From Paralithodes platypus (Eukaryota > Arthropoda > Malacostraca > Decapoda > Lithodidae): a stretch of 64,000 bases of DNA. This document shows positions 9,080 to 21,799 of the stretch, piece after piece; positions within the stretch are counted from its first letter, which is position 1; the number at the start of each line of letters is the position of its first letter. The notes below the pieces were generated by a model. The model saw only the letters and a program-made list of their open reading frames with translations. It ran no database searches and was not told the origin of the DNA. Position numbers and translations under genes: made by a program. Location: NCBI GenBank assembly GCA_032716605.1, contig CM064495.1, forward strand, positions 24,211,760 to 24,275,759, in the 5' to 3' direction.

Positions 9080-12000
9080 CTAGTACATTCCATCTGCCCG
9101 TCTCTGCGCCAGCTGGTCCATGATGCTGTTGCTAGCGGCGCGGAGGTGGTAGTGGGGCAGTTTGGGTTGATCAGGTAGTGTCCAGAGAAATTTGTCCAGT
9201 TGATTTTTAAATTTCTCGAGACTTGGTTCAGTTGAGTCACGCAGATATCTGGGTAGGGCGTTAAAGAGAAGAGGTCCTCGTGTCGCAAAGGCGTTCTCCT
9301 TGAGCGTCTTAACTCTGGTGGCTGCTCTGGGGTGTACCCGCTGTATGTGGCAGAGACGGCCCAGTCGTTGATGGATGTGAAAACCTATATTAAGGTTGTT
9401 GGTTGTGATGCCAATCAATATTTTGTAGACATATAAGATGGCATATCTGTCCCTGCGTCTTTCTAATGAGAAAAGATTGAGAGCTTCCAACCTCCCCCAG
9501 TAGTCTAGGTGTTGGACGGCAGAGATTTTATTGGTGAATGAGCGTTGAACTGCTTCGAGTAATTGCTTCTCTCCCACCTTCCATGGGCTCCACAGCTGAC
9601 AGCAATATTCCAACAGTGGAATGACCAGTGACTTGTAGAGCGTCAGCATGGGGATCATGTCACGTGTTCGGAAGGTTCGTAGGATCCATCCAGCTTGGTT
9701 ACGAGCATTCTTTGCCACATTGGTTATATGCATTCCAAATGTACCATCTCGACTGAGTGTAATACCAAGATCTTTTACATAATCATTAGTATCAATGCAA
9801 GAGCCGTCATCTGCTGTGTATGTGTGGATATTCATATTTCGGTCTGCACTGTAGTTCATGTGTTCAAATTTGTTATTATTAAAGGACATGTTGTTTTGCT
9901 CTGCCCATGAGTAAATTGTAGTGAGATCTGCCTGAAGTAAATCAGCATCTGTTGTAGAAGACACTTCCTTTAATACACGAGTGTCGTCAGCAAAGGAGGC
10001 GACAGACGAATGCATGACATGTTTATTTATGTCTGATATGTGCAGCAAGAAAAGTATAGGTCCAAGAACTGACCCTTGTGGCACCCCACTAGTGACGATG
10101 GATGGCTTGGACACTGCACCACCAACCGCGACAGCTTGTTCCCTGTCAGTGAGGAAACAGTGCAGCCACACCCCAAGTTTTCATGAGATTCCTGAGTCTC
10201 TTATCTTGTGGAGGAGTATGCCGTGGTCTACCTTGTCAAATGCTTTTGCAAAATCAAGGTAGACCACGTCGATAGCATTTTTATTTTCTAGCCCTTCTAT
10301 AATTTTTTCATGGTGAGCTAACAGTTGCGAGAGGCACGAGTGGCGCTTCCGAAACCCATGCTGGTCCTTGTTTATTATGTTGTTTTCTTCAAGGTATATG
10401 GACATATTTTTAACTATTAGCTTTTCGAGGATTTTGATGACATGCGAAGTTAAAGCAATAGGTCTATAATTTTTTGCTTCACCCCTCGAACCCCCTTTGT
10501 GGACTGGTGTAATTTTAGCACATTTTAATTGTTGTGGTATAATTCCAGAGTCGAGAGAGTTTCTATAAAAAATCTGTAGAGGAGCACTAAGGTCTGCTGC
10601 GCAATTCTTGAGAAGTGCGGCCGGGAATTGATCTGGGCCTGCTGCTGCATTGATACCAATTTCCTTTATAGCATTTACTATATCATTTGTGGTAAATTTA
10701 ATGTCAGTTAGATTTGGCATGGATACTTTGTGGAAGAAGTCGGTCGGTGAGTCAATTATTTTATCACCTCGAGGGTGGCTAAAGACGCCCTCGTACTGTA
10801 GCCGTAGTATATCGGCAATCGCCTCAGGTTCGTTCTTGGTTTGGCCGTTCGCATCTGTCAGTGGACCAACACCCACCCTTACATTTGATTTGTTTGCAGC
10901 ATACTTATAAAAGTATTTTGGGTTAGTTTTAATGCAGGACACGGCTTGGAATTCTTTTCTGCGATTTTCTATTTCTACTGAAGTCTTGAGTTTTTCTTCA
11001 ATGGAGGTAACGTTGGATTCAATTTGTTGTTTATTTAGTATGCTCGTACTACGCTTCAGCTTCTTGCGTAGGTTCGTTCGCTTGCGCATCAGTATCCTAC
11101 GATCACGTGGTATATTTTTCTGTGGTGACGATTTTCTAAGGGGTACATATTTTTCAGAAATTTTGAGGCATATTTCCAGTAATTTGTTATATTGGGCCTC
11201 GGGACCAGATTCCTTAAACTGTATGACCCAATCCACTTCACTAAGTTCTCTTTTAAGGTCTTCCCAGCATATAGATTCACTGAGAAAGTTGAGTTGATTG
11301 AAGTTCACAGCCATGGGCTCTGCAGGGCTGGGAGTTCTATGCTGTGTGTTGGTAACTATGTTTGTCGCCATTGTAATAATATTGTGGTCCGACAGGTTGG
11401 TTTTGTCTACTGTGAGGTTGTGGATCAGCTCATCATTGTTGGTCATTACAATATCCAGTATATTATTACCTCTTGTGGCCATATTGACGAGTTGATTGAG
11501 ATAAAACTCTCTTGAAAAACGTATAAGTGCTTCTGCTTGAGCTCGCATGTCTGCTGCTCCTCCATAGACACTTTCTGAATCCCAGTTAATTAGCGGGAAA
11601 TTCAAGTCTCCAGTGAGCACAATGGTTGGCATGGGTGGTGGTAGATTGTCTAAAATATCTTTAATTTTTGTTAGTTGATCCATAAACTTATTAGTTGGAC
11701 ATGCTGGAGGTCTATATATAGTGATGTAGATCATATTAATGTCTGTAATGTTTAGTACCTGGACCTCTGTATAGGAATTAGATTCTGATAATAGAACGTT
11801 AGTGAGAGCTGCAAGGTGATTTTTAACGTAAGTGATAATACCCCCTTTTTTCCTATGACCAGATCTATCAGTTCTGAAGGAGGTGTAATTTTCTATATCT
11901 ATTTCAGCTTCTCTTATACTTTGAGTAAGATGCGATTCTGTTAGGGAGAGTATGAGTGCATTATCTACTTGTGCTATTTCTGCAAGCAGCTTTACTTTGC

Positions 12001-12186
12001 CTTTGAATTTGTAAGGTAATAGGCCTGCTATATTGAGTGAAATTAGTGTGTGTAGGGTGCTGCTGTTTACCTCTTTCCTTGTTACTGTAGTTCCTGTGAT
12101 GGAGGGATGCACCACTGAGTCGGATGGATTTTCAGTGCCTGCATTATTTGTTGTTGCACTTTTTGCATTTGCTGCATCTGTTGCAC
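9080..12186 (-). pseudogene. LINE A ORF2: APE endonuclease plus reverse transcriptase
   Basis: Nicks target DNA and reverse-transcribes the element RNA there. Endonuclease motifs: LTESHL near the start, GGIITYV, YRPP, LTGDLNFPLINW and SDHNI. RT motifs: [57 protein letters not shown] and the catalytic FADD near 10.0 kb; a thumb motif PLLEYCCQLW follows. The frame opens just after the -1 frameshift site and has no ATG upstream of the endonuclease. The only lesion is an in-frame TGA at 10181-10183, between RT motifs, where the sister family has Gly. About 1,030 codons in total. One nonsense change makes it a young pseudogene. Confidence 0.85.
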
Positions 12187-13015
12187 TAAAAAATGTACCG
12201 TGGTATCATTTTGGGGAGATTGATTTACCCACGTATCTTGTGTTCGTTGAGGTCTATTTAACCACGCACTCTGTGTTTGGGGATTTGGTGCAGGAATGGC
12301 TGAACGAGAAGGTGGTGGTGGTGGGTAAGTGGTTGTTTGTTGCTGTTCTCTACACTGGTCAGATGGATATCGACGAGTGCCCTTCAAATTAAGTCTTTTG
12401 CACTCTCTTCTCCTTTCTGAACTATTACATATAGGTGGGTGTAGGTATTTGCACTTATCACCATGTTTACATCCCTTTACGGGATCACGACCGTTTATCT
12501 TGTACCTGTTACATAGGCTTGGGTGAGCAAAAGGGCAGTCACGTCCTTTTCGGCCAAATTTACACTGATTATTTTTGTAGTAGTAGCATAATTTATTTTT
12601 CCTTTCATCATTTTGAAGATTTCTATTATTTGTTTTATTTGTTATGGGTGGTGTGCCACTTTGTTCTCCGGAAAAAGGTTCATCACACTTACCACCGTTT
12701 TCAGTGGTGTTTTCCTTGTCGTTGTTTGGCTGTTTAGCCTCACTTTCCTTTTCCTTGTCCCTGTCCAGTAGGGTATAGACGAGCGCAAACTGCCGGTCGC
12801 CTTGTTCACCCAGCTGTTGTCTAACACATCCCTCGCAGGTGTACTGACTCCTTGTGTTCAGAAAATTCACGATGGCATAGACAGGGAGGTGTGTGCAATT
12901 GGCATGTATATATTGTTTACACGTTCGGCATTTCAAACACTCTAACAAGCACTGGTTGTTACATGATAAAGTTTGTGTCTGCAGGAGGCAAGTTACTTTC
13001 GGGTATAGTACTCAT
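12082..13015 (-). pseudogene. LINE A ORF1: PHD-like and CCCH zinc-finger RNA-binding protein
   Basis: Probably the nucleic-acid-binding partner of ORF2. The N-terminal part has paired cysteines and histidine in PHD order (CLKC, CRTCKQYIHANC, YTCEGC). Next come CCCH fingers: CYYYKNNQCKFGRKGRDCPF ending in AH, then a second ending GCKHGDKCKYLH; a third has lost its last Cys and His. A Ser/Pro/Gln-rich C-terminus ends in a Gln/Met-rich helix (QQMQQMQKVQQQ). The likely ATG (13013-13015) is out of frame with the finger region, so this copy carries one frameshift near 12.95-13.0 kb. It overlaps the ORF2 frame by about 105 bases. Confidence 0.75.
12187..12193 (-). promoter_or_regulatory. Candidate -1 ribosomal frameshift site T TTT TTA
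   Basis: On the minus strand the ORF1 codons read CAT TTT TTA, so the heptamer T TTT TTA is in the X XXY YYZ register. The last -1-frame stop, TGA, is at 12206-12208, only 12 bases upstream. After slippage the -1 frame runs without a stop into the endonuclease. ORF1 itself ends at 12082, about 105 bases later. No downstream pseudoknot was modelled. Confidence 0.6.
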
Positions 13016-13366
13016 GTTGCACTGTATATTTTCCGGTTTCACTAATTTACCTGCACATGCCTAGACTAATTAAGGAACAAATGCAAGTCACTGGTAATTA
13101 TAAACTAGCGATGAGGGTAGTGGTAGTTAGGCTGGTAACCGGCAGGCGGTGCTGGCTGTCAGGGCAGACGGCAGGATATGGTATCAGGTTTTCACTAATA
13201 TTTCAATAATCACTGGCCTAAATTCGTTCCAGACAGCTTCACAACCGCCACGGTGTTTCGATGTTTATCTAGGTAAAGTCAGAGTACCGCAACTTCACTA
13301 CTTTCGAAGATATTGATGAAAACAGAGGAGTGCGGGAGTCACTGTTCACACCGGGCACCGCCAAAA

Positions 13367-13416
13367 CACACACACACACATACACACCCATAGACTCACA
13401 CATAGGCTCTCTCTCT

Positions 13417-13452
<36 letters not shown>

Positions 13453-13479
13453 TACACACCCATAGACTCACACATAGGC

Positions 13480-13510
<31 letters not shown>

Positions 13511-13864
13511 TACACACCCATAGACTCACCCATAGGCTCTCTCACACACATACACCCCCATAGACTCACACATAGGCTCTCTCTCTCTCTCTCTCACACT
13601 TTATTTAACTTTATTTTATCCTCCCCTCAGTTACTAACCCATATGTCCCATACTAACTTCCTAGTCCTGCCACGGACATTAGTTCCAGGGCAGTAGTTCC
13701 CTTTCCAATGTTCCCTTACCCACTCTAAACCACTGTTTGGACACTTGATCCTCAGTGTTTTGGAGGACAAGCAACCTAGAAGGGTCACTAGACCTGTTGT
13801 TGCTTGATTTCCTTTGTACCCTTTGTACACACACACATACACACCCATAGACTCACACATAGGC

Positions 13865-13895
<31 letters not shown>

Positions 13896-14141
13896 TACAC
13901 ACCCATAGACTCACACATAGGCTCTCTCTCTCTCTCTCTCACACACACATACACACCAATAGACTCACACATAGGCTCTCTCTCTCTCTCATACACACCC
14001 ATAGACTCGCACATAGGCTCTCTCTCTCTCTCTCTCATACACACACATAGGCTATCTCTCTCTCTCTCACACACACACATACACACCCATAGACTCACAC
14101 ATAGGCATAGACTCACACATAGGCTCTCTCTCTCTCACTCA

Positions 14142-14188
<47 letters not shown>

Positions 14189-14275
14189 ATAGGCTCTCTA
14201 TCTCTCTCTCTCTCTTACACACCCATAGACTCACACATAGGCTCCCTCTCTCTCTCTCTCACACACACACACACT
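13367..14275. repeat. Compound CT/CA minisatellite, right part
   Basis: More than a dozen irregular units of (CA)n, TACACACCCATAGACTCAC, ACATAGGCT and (CT)n. Unit length varies with the dinucleotide runs. A non-repeat insertion lies at 13600-13826. Confidence 0.95.
13600..13826 (-). other. Unidentified 227-bp insertion within the minisatellite
   Basis: Unique sequence flanked by minisatellite on both sides. On the minus strand it ends in AATAAAGTTAAATAAAGTG, like a 3' end with polyadenylation signals, so it may be a retroposed fragment. A minus-strand frame covers it for about 60 codons and reads LSSKTLRIKCP; I cannot assign a family. Confidence 0.4.
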
Positions 14276-15302
<1,027 letters not shown>

Positions 15303-15380
15303 AATGGTGGATTTAGGGTATATAAAAATCACGGTAATAATTAAGTTAGTACAATTTCATCTCCCAGAGAGAGAGAGAGG
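15303..15380 (-). repeat. Inverted copy of the 8667-8725 repeat
   Basis: The reverse complement reads GGGAGATGAAATTGTACTAA and TTTTTATATACCCTAAATC as at 8667-8725, again with a CT run at the same edge. The microsatellite therefore moved with the repeat or marks its end. Confidence 0.8.
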
Positions 15381-15935
15381 GCAAATGGTTTCTCGCCCCC
15401 ATTATCAACTTATCAGCTGATAGCGAGGGTAAAACAGTGTTGTCAAGTTCTGCCCTACCAACGGACTGTTTATGCTGAACGGAGTATACCTGTTTCCACA
15501 TCTTGTGGGTTATTAAGGTATTTTGTTTAATTATTGTTGAGGATTTTTTTTTTTTTTTTTGCTTTCTTTTGCCATTTTCAAGTAATATATTTTAGTTTGT
15601 CCTCCAGGTTAACAAAATCACCTTCTCATTGAGTCGTTTAAGAAAGCTCTAAAAATTTATATATTTATTGAGTTATAAAACTATATACTACTTGTAGATT
15701 TGTAGATTTACAACTGCCGGATGTTACTTATATGATCCGTCAATGTTAAAAAGACAGTAAGATATTTTAATGTGTGCGATATAAATTTGTACTATATATA
15801 CAGTATATTCGTATGCCTATTGTAAGCTAAATATATCTGTCTGTATGAATGCATGCAGGAATAGATGGAGTATGTGGGGAAATGCTGAGGTATGGTGGTG
15901 AGATAGTGATCGAATGGGTATGGAAAATGTGCAAA
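15381..15935. other. No gene seen
   Basis: AT-rich intergenic DNA with a T run at 15545-15561. Confidence 0.45.
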
Positions 15936-16974
15936 CTAGCATGACTGGAAGACAAGCATAATACCGGTATAGGTATAGCGCAACAAACTAGCATGCACCT
16001 GATGACTGGAAGACAAGCATAATACCGGTATAGGTTATAGCGCCAACAAACTAGCATGCACCTGATGACTGGAAGACAAGCATAATACCGGTATAGGTAT
16101 AGCGCCAACAAACTAGCATGCACCTGATGACTGGAAGACAAGCATAATACCGGTATAGGTATAGCGCCAACAAACTAGCATGCACCTGATGACTGGAAAA
16201 CAAGCATAATAGCGGTATAGGTATAGCGCCAACAAACTAGCATGCACCTGATGACTGGAAGACAAGCATAATACCGGTATAGGTATAGCGCCAACGAACT
16301 AGCATGCACCTGATGACTGGAAGACAAGCATAATACCGGTATAGGTTATAGCGCCAACAAACTAGCATGCACCTGATGACTGGAAGACAAGCATAATACC
16401 GGTATAGGTATAGCCAACAAACTAGCATGCACCTGATGACTGGAAGGACAAGCATAATACCGGTATAGGTATAGCGCCAACAAACTAGCATGCACCTGAT
16501 GACTGGAAGACAAGCATAATACCGGTATAGGTATAGCGCCAACAAACTAGCATGCACCTGATGACTGGAAGACAAGCATAATACCGGTATAGGTATAGCG
16601 CCAACGAACTAGCATGCACCTGATGACTGGAAGACAAGCATAATACCGGTATAGGTATAGCGCCAACAAACTAGCATGCACCTGATGACTGGAAGACAAG
16701 CATAATACCGGTATAGGTATAGCGCCAACAAACTAGCATGCACCTGATGACTGGAAGACAAGCATACCGGTATAGGTATAGCGCCAACAAACTAGCATGC
16801 ACCTGATGACTGGAAGACAAGCATAATACCGGTATAGGTATAGCGCCAACGAACTAGCATGCACCTGATGACTGGAAGACAAGCATAATACCGGTATAGG
16901 TATAGCGCCAACAAACTAGCATGCACCTGATGACTGGAAGACAAGCATAATACCGGTATAGGTATAGCGCCAAC
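15936..16974. repeat. 62-bp minisatellite, about 17 copies
   Basis: The phase marker CTAGCATG recurs at 15988, 16051, 16113, 16175 and onward with a 62-63 bp period. Each unit holds TGCACCTGATGACTGGAAGA followed by CAAGCATAATACC and GGTATAGGTATAGCG. The first block matches codons of LINE E RT (TGCACCCGATGACTGGAAGA at about 49354). Copies differ by rare substitutions and 1-3 base indels. Confidence 0.95.
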
Positions 16975-17157
16975 GAACTTGACAATAATCTTGATCCCTG
17001 ACACCTCTGTAACTCAAAAGGGCCTAGAGCAAACTGGCTGTAAATATCCACACCTATTTCTTGGTGGACTCTTCCCAAATGATAGAAATATTAGTCCGAT
17101 TGCTTTCATTCATTTTAAGTTATAAGAAGTTAAGGGGTCCAGATTATTGTCAAGTTC
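16975..17157. mobile_element. Small TIR element between minisatellite and LINE E
   Basis: The termini GAACTTGACAATAATCTTGA and, in reverse complement, GAACTTGACAATAATCTGGA form TIRs of about 25 bp with two or three mismatches. The body of about 183 bp has no coding frame. No clear target duplication. Confidence 0.6.
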
Positions 17158-17164
17158 GCTGGTG

Positions 17165-17898
17165 CTACCTATAGTCCCCTTATATAAGGGTAAAGGTGAA
17201 AGAGGAGTGTTTGGTAACCACCGAGGAATATGTCTTCTAAGCGTAGTAGAGAAGGGGTACAGTAGGTAGTGATTGAGAGAGTAAGAGTGAGAACGGAGAA
17301 TGGGATAGGTGACGAGCAGGGCGGTTTTAGGAAAGGAAAAAGAATGTGTAGATCAGATTTTTACTCTGAAATGTGTTGTGGAGAAATATCTGGAGAAGCA
17401 ACAAAAGCTGTATGTTGCCTTTATGTACTTGGAGAAGGCCTATGATAGAGTGGATAGAGAAGGTATGTGGAATGTACTTAGAATATACAGAGTCGATAGC
17501 AAGTTGCTGAAAGCAGTGAAGAGCATGTATGAGGATGCAAAGGCAGCAGTACGCGTGGAGAATGAGCAGAGCAATTTCTTTGATCTTAATGTTGGGTTGA
17601 AACGGGTGAATGATGTCCCCGTGGTTGTTTACTGTATATATGGATGGAGTCATGAAAGAAATACCGTACAAGGAAGATCAATGGATGTTGGTGTATCGCT
17701 GATAAGCGAGGGAAACGAGTGGAAGCTACCTGTACTGCTGTTTGCTGATGATACAGTTCTGATGAGCGATAATGAATGAGAGTTGCAGGGTCTGGTAAAT
17801 ATGTTTGGAGCAGTGTGCGAAAAACGGAATCTGAAGGTAAATAAGGGGAAGAGCAAGGTTATGGTCTTCGAAAGGGGTGAAGCCACAGAGTGTAAGGT
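17165..17898 (+). pseudogene. LINE family E fragment, copy 1 (reverse transcriptase)
   Basis: Central part of a non-LTR RT: the CVDQIFTLKCVVEKYLEKQQ region, then FMYLEKAYDRVDREGMW, a degraded VGLKR region where the sister copy has VGLKQGCVMSPW, and the catalytic FADD near 17.74 kb. Lesions: a frameshift before 17309, a frameshifted patch near 17600-17690, and an in-frame TGA at 17777-17779 (Trp in copy 2). The 3' end is cut by the LINE C tail at 17899. Confidence 0.85.
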
Positions 17899-18003
17899 GA
17901 TTTTTTTTTTTTTTTTTTTGGTGTTCTATGTGAGTCAGGGAGACAAAAGGCAGAACTGCTAGTGAGTGCCTCCCCCATAGTTGAAAGAGTGACAAGGCCA
18001 AAA
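17899..18003 (-). mobile_element. LINE C 3' end, 5'-truncated
   Basis: The plus strand begins with a T run (17899-17919), which is a poly(A) on the minus strand. The next ~85 bp match the 3' untranslated region after the ORF at 36690 (GGGGGAGGCACT, GCCTTTTG(C/T)CTCCCT). It is a short, 5'-truncated insertion into LINE E. Confidence 0.85.
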
Positions 18004-18014
18004 TCAAATCAAAT

Positions 18015-18017
<3 letters not shown>

Positions 18018-18072
<55 letters not shown>
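18018..18072. repeat. (CT)n microsatellite
   Basis: CT run following AAATC repeats, directly 5' of LINE D. Confidence 0.95.
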
Positions 18073-18104
18073 ACTATGCTAATAGACTCCTCTGAGTATT
18101 GATA

Positions 18105-21100
18105 TCGCTACCCCCGGAAAAGCCCTCCCACAACCCCACCCAATCAAACTCCACCCGCACAGTTAAGAGAAATAAATAACCCCACCCAACCCTTAGAAGT
18201 CCATCACAACCATTTAAAGGAAACCGTCAACCCCAATGGCCCACAAGTTGCGAAAACTTACCTACCTGAACCACAAAACAAACTAAACAACCCCACCCAA
18301 CCCCATCCAAGCCAACCCAACCAACTGAATGAATTTGACAACCCGCCGCGGCTTCAAGTCATAACCCCAAACCCATCCTCACCAATAAGAAAAACAAATC
18401 CAGCGCATGCTGAGAGAAATGATATAAAAATAATATCCATAAATGCCTGCTCAATAAGAAACAAAATAGACGAACTCAAATGTCTGTTATTAAATGAGAA
18501 AGTTGACGTTATTTGTATAACGGAAACACATCTGAACCTTAAAAATAAAGATCTACTTCATGAATATCACATAGAGCCATATACATTTTTTCATAAAGAC
18601 CGTAACAATGGAAAACAAAGAGGGGGGGTTGCAATGTACGTTGCAACCTACTTAAACCCAGTCGAGGGTGACTCTCCCCGAAAGTAATGCAGAAATAGTG
18701 TGCGTCAAAATAAATACAAAAAACATGAACTTAAATATCACTACAGCGTACCGACCACCGAGACTAACTGTTGCCGATGATACAATTTTTTATGAAATAC
18801 TAGAGAAAACCCTTAATTCCGACGAAACAGTTTTACTAGGTGACTATAACCTCCCCCTAATTGACTGGAATACCACGACCGGAAAAAATGCTGAGTCACG
18901 CCTAATGACAAGCTTCATCCAGGACAATTTTTTGACTCAACACGTAAAACAGCCGACGCGAGACAGGAATATACTAGACCTCGTAATCACTACCCAAGAA
19001 AATTTATTATCAAACCTGGATGTAGGTGAACATCTGGCAACGTCCGATCATAAAATCTTAAGAATCAACGTTATAAGCAAATATTCCTCAGTAAAAACAA
19101 CAGGAATGGTTTCGGACTTCAAAACGCAAATTATGACGGACTTAAGGAATCGCTATCAAACATACACTCAAACCTCATAAATATAAACGAAGTAAATGAA
19201 CTATGGGGACATTTTAAGTCTACAATTACAGAAGCGCATAAACAATATGTACCCATGAAACCAAAACGTAGTACGAAATCAAGTATGCCCCCTTGGTACA
19301 GTAGAGACATTGGCAAGGCAATAAGGAAAAGGAATCAACTCCACAAACTTGTAAAAAATAACACAAACACTGAAGTAATTAAAAACTTGTACAAAAATAG
19401 TAGAAGGGAAGTGAAAAAAATAATTAGGGCGAACAAACAAAATTACGAAATGACTATTGCCAGAGAAAGTGCCACAAACCCCAAAAAATTCTACAGTTAC
19501 GTAAACAAAAATAAACAGATCAAAAGCGGAATCGGACCGCTAATAGAAGATGGCCAGACAATAACAGGCGACACAAACACGGCAAATCTGCTCAACAAAT
19601 ATTTTGGCTCAGTTTTCACAGAAGAAATTATCGATCATACCCTTGAAAATAACACCTCAACTCATGAGATAGGAGATTTCACCATCAGTGTTACCGAAGT
19701 ACAAAGCAAATTGAGTAATTTAAATGTAAATAAGACCCCGGGACCCGACATGCTCCACCCGAAAATAATTAAGAATGTCAAGGACGAAATAGCAAAACCC
19801 CTGACACAACTATTTAACTTATCACTACTACAGGGGATTGTACCGAGTGATTGGAAAGATGCGAACATTACGCCGATATACAAGAAGGGTAGCAAGGCCA
19901 AAGCGAGTAATTACAGACCAATTAGCCTAACTTCAATTGTAGGAAAAATCATGGAAAAAATCATTAGAGATAAGATTGTAGATTACCTCGAATCAAACAA
20001 CCTAATCAACAATAGTCAACACGGCTTTAGATCAAATAAGTCATGCCTAACAAATTTGATTGAATTTTATAACAAACTATTCACATATAACGACATGACG
20101 AAATCACTAGATATAATCTTCTTGGACTTTCAAAAAGCTTTCGACAAGGTGCCTCACCGAAAACTAATGGCTAAACTGGAGAGGATAGGTATCAAAGGTG
20201 AAATTCATTCTTGGATAAAAAATTGGCTTACGGACAGAAGACAGAGAGTGGTGATAAATGGAGTGGAATCGGAGTGGGAGCCTGTCACTAGTGGAGTTCC
20301 ACAGGGTTCAGTCCTTGGACCGGTCCTGTTTCTCATTTACATTAACGATATCGATGTAGGGGTAAACAACACCATTTCCAAATTCGCCGACGATACAAAA
20401 ATAGGAAATACAGTCCTGAACGAAGATGATAGAAATGCGTTGCAATCTGATTTAAACAAGATATCAGAGTGGTCGAAAAAATGGCAGATGCCCTTCAATG
20501 TCGATAAATGTCAGGTGCTGCAGGTTGGTAGCAGAAATATGAAATACAAATACGAAATGAATGGCAAACAAATAAAAACCGCAACGGTAGTAAAAGACCT
20601 AGGGGTACTAATATCTGAAAACCTAAAAACTTCCGACCAATGTATAGCAGCTGCAAATAAGGCAAACATAGCATTGGGCTTTATTAAACGAAAATTTACA
20701 TATAAACATGAAAACGTAATAGTGCCACTGTTCAAAAGTATGGTGAGGCCCCACCTTGAATATGGTGTGCAGTTCTGGTCACCTTATCTGATCAAGGACA
20801 TTGTAAGACTCGAGTCAGTACAGCGTAGAGCGACGAAGATGATACCCTCATTAAGAAATAAACCATATGAAGAAAGACTTAAACGATTGAACCTGTTCTC
20901 ATTAAAAAAGAGGAGGTTGAGGGGTCAGCTTATTGAGTGCTTTAAGATACTAAAAGGTTTCGACAAAGTCGATGTAAATGCACTATTCACATTAAACAAT
21001 ACTAATCAAACTCGCGGAAATGGAATGAAATTAAAAACCAAAAAGGCAAACCTAGATGTCACAAAGAGTTTCTTCACCTACAGTGTGGCGACAGAGTGGA

Positions 21101-21192
21101 ATAAACTACCAGCGAGAGTGGTGGAGAGCGACACAATAAACGCCTTCAAGGGAAGGCTTGACCTCTATCTGCAGAGGGCTGGGGTGATATGA
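18105..21192 (+). pseudogene. LINE D ORF2: endonuclease plus reverse transcriptase, two frameshifts
   Basis: An Asn/Pro-rich linker of about 100 codons precedes an APE endonuclease: NACSIRNKID, ITETHLN, GGVAMYV, YRPPR, LLGDYNLPLIDW, SDHK. The RT follows: [58 protein letters not shown], catalytic FADDTKIG near 20.4 kb, and MVRPHLEYGV in the thumb. The protein ends LYLQRAGVI. One frameshift lies near 18665 and one near 19135-19145; the last 645 codons are intact. No ORF1 is visible, so the copy is 5'-truncated or lacks it. It looks recent. Confidence 0.88.
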
Positions 21193-21224
21193 ATGGGAAA
21201 AAAAAAAAAAAAAAAAAAAAAAAA
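21193..21224 (+). other. LINE D poly(A) tail
   Basis: An A run begins six bases after the ORF stop, leaving almost no 3' UTR. Confidence 0.85.
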
Positions 21225-21475
21225 TGTATGTATATGTATGTGTGTGCACTGTACAGTATGTATATATATACTGTATATATATGTGTGTATGTATGTGTAT
21301 ATGTATGTGTATATATATGTATATATATATGTATATGTATGTATGTGTATGTGTATGTGTATATATGCATATTATAGTTTGTAAGGCCAGACTGCCTAGT
21401 AAGGACCTTGAGGTCTGTGTGGTCTGTGTATCTGTGTAGCTCTGTGTAGCTCTGTGTAGCTCTCTCTCTCTCTCT
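21225..21475. repeat. (TATG)n/(TG)n microsatellite and CT tract
   Basis: TATGTATGTG-type repeats, then AGCTCTGTGT tandem units near 21430-21460 and (CT)n. Confidence 0.85.
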
Positions 21476-21799
21476 GGACAAAGGCGTCGTTTTCGCTGCA
21501 TGCTGGCTAGCACTATATTTGTTTTTATTTAATTTTGACGGTAATATGAATCCCTTAACAACTGATTTCTCAAGACTAAATGTACAAATATTAAATCACA
21601 ATGTCTCTACGACATATTAATACCTAATTTTCATAATAAACAACATAGTTGACTACAAAATGTTCGTAATAGCTGAGTAATCAAGATGGAGGGGATAGCC
21701 AATTTACCGTCAGCGGGAAACAACTGACCATAGGAGAATATACTCTATCGCTTTAATAATGTTTAGGACCATGTGGTGTCAATCTCGCTGCACACTGAA
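21476..21799. other. No gene seen
   Basis: AT-rich spacer without recognisable coding or repeat structure. Confidence 0.4.

Larger units (their letters stand above)
9012..13366 (-). mobile_element. LINE family A, nearly full length
   Basis: A two-ORF non-LTR retrotransposon on the minus strand, with its 5' region near 13.3 kb and its 3' tail in TG repeats near 9.0 kb. Order: leader, ORF1 (PHD-like finger, CCCH fingers), frameshift signal, ORF2 (APE endonuclease, reverse transcriptase). Family assignment to the CR1/Jockey broad group rests on the ORF2 motifs and the PHD-bearing ORF1. Minisatellite units of the same kind lie on both sides, so it probably inserted into that array. Confidence 0.85.

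Noticed and set aside
13627..13860. Host zinc-finger exon (SSKTLRIKCP segment)
   Set aside because: Only about ten residues look suggestive, the expected Cys/His pairs do not follow, and the segment lies within a minisatellite. Left as unidentified.
15936..16974. CRISPR-like array
   Set aside because: Units are contiguous with no unique spacers, and the surroundings are eukaryotic.
15827..17078. Minus-strand frames with repeated YRYYACLPVIRCML-type units
   Set aside because: They follow the 62-bp minisatellite. The period is not a multiple of three and frames change between units.
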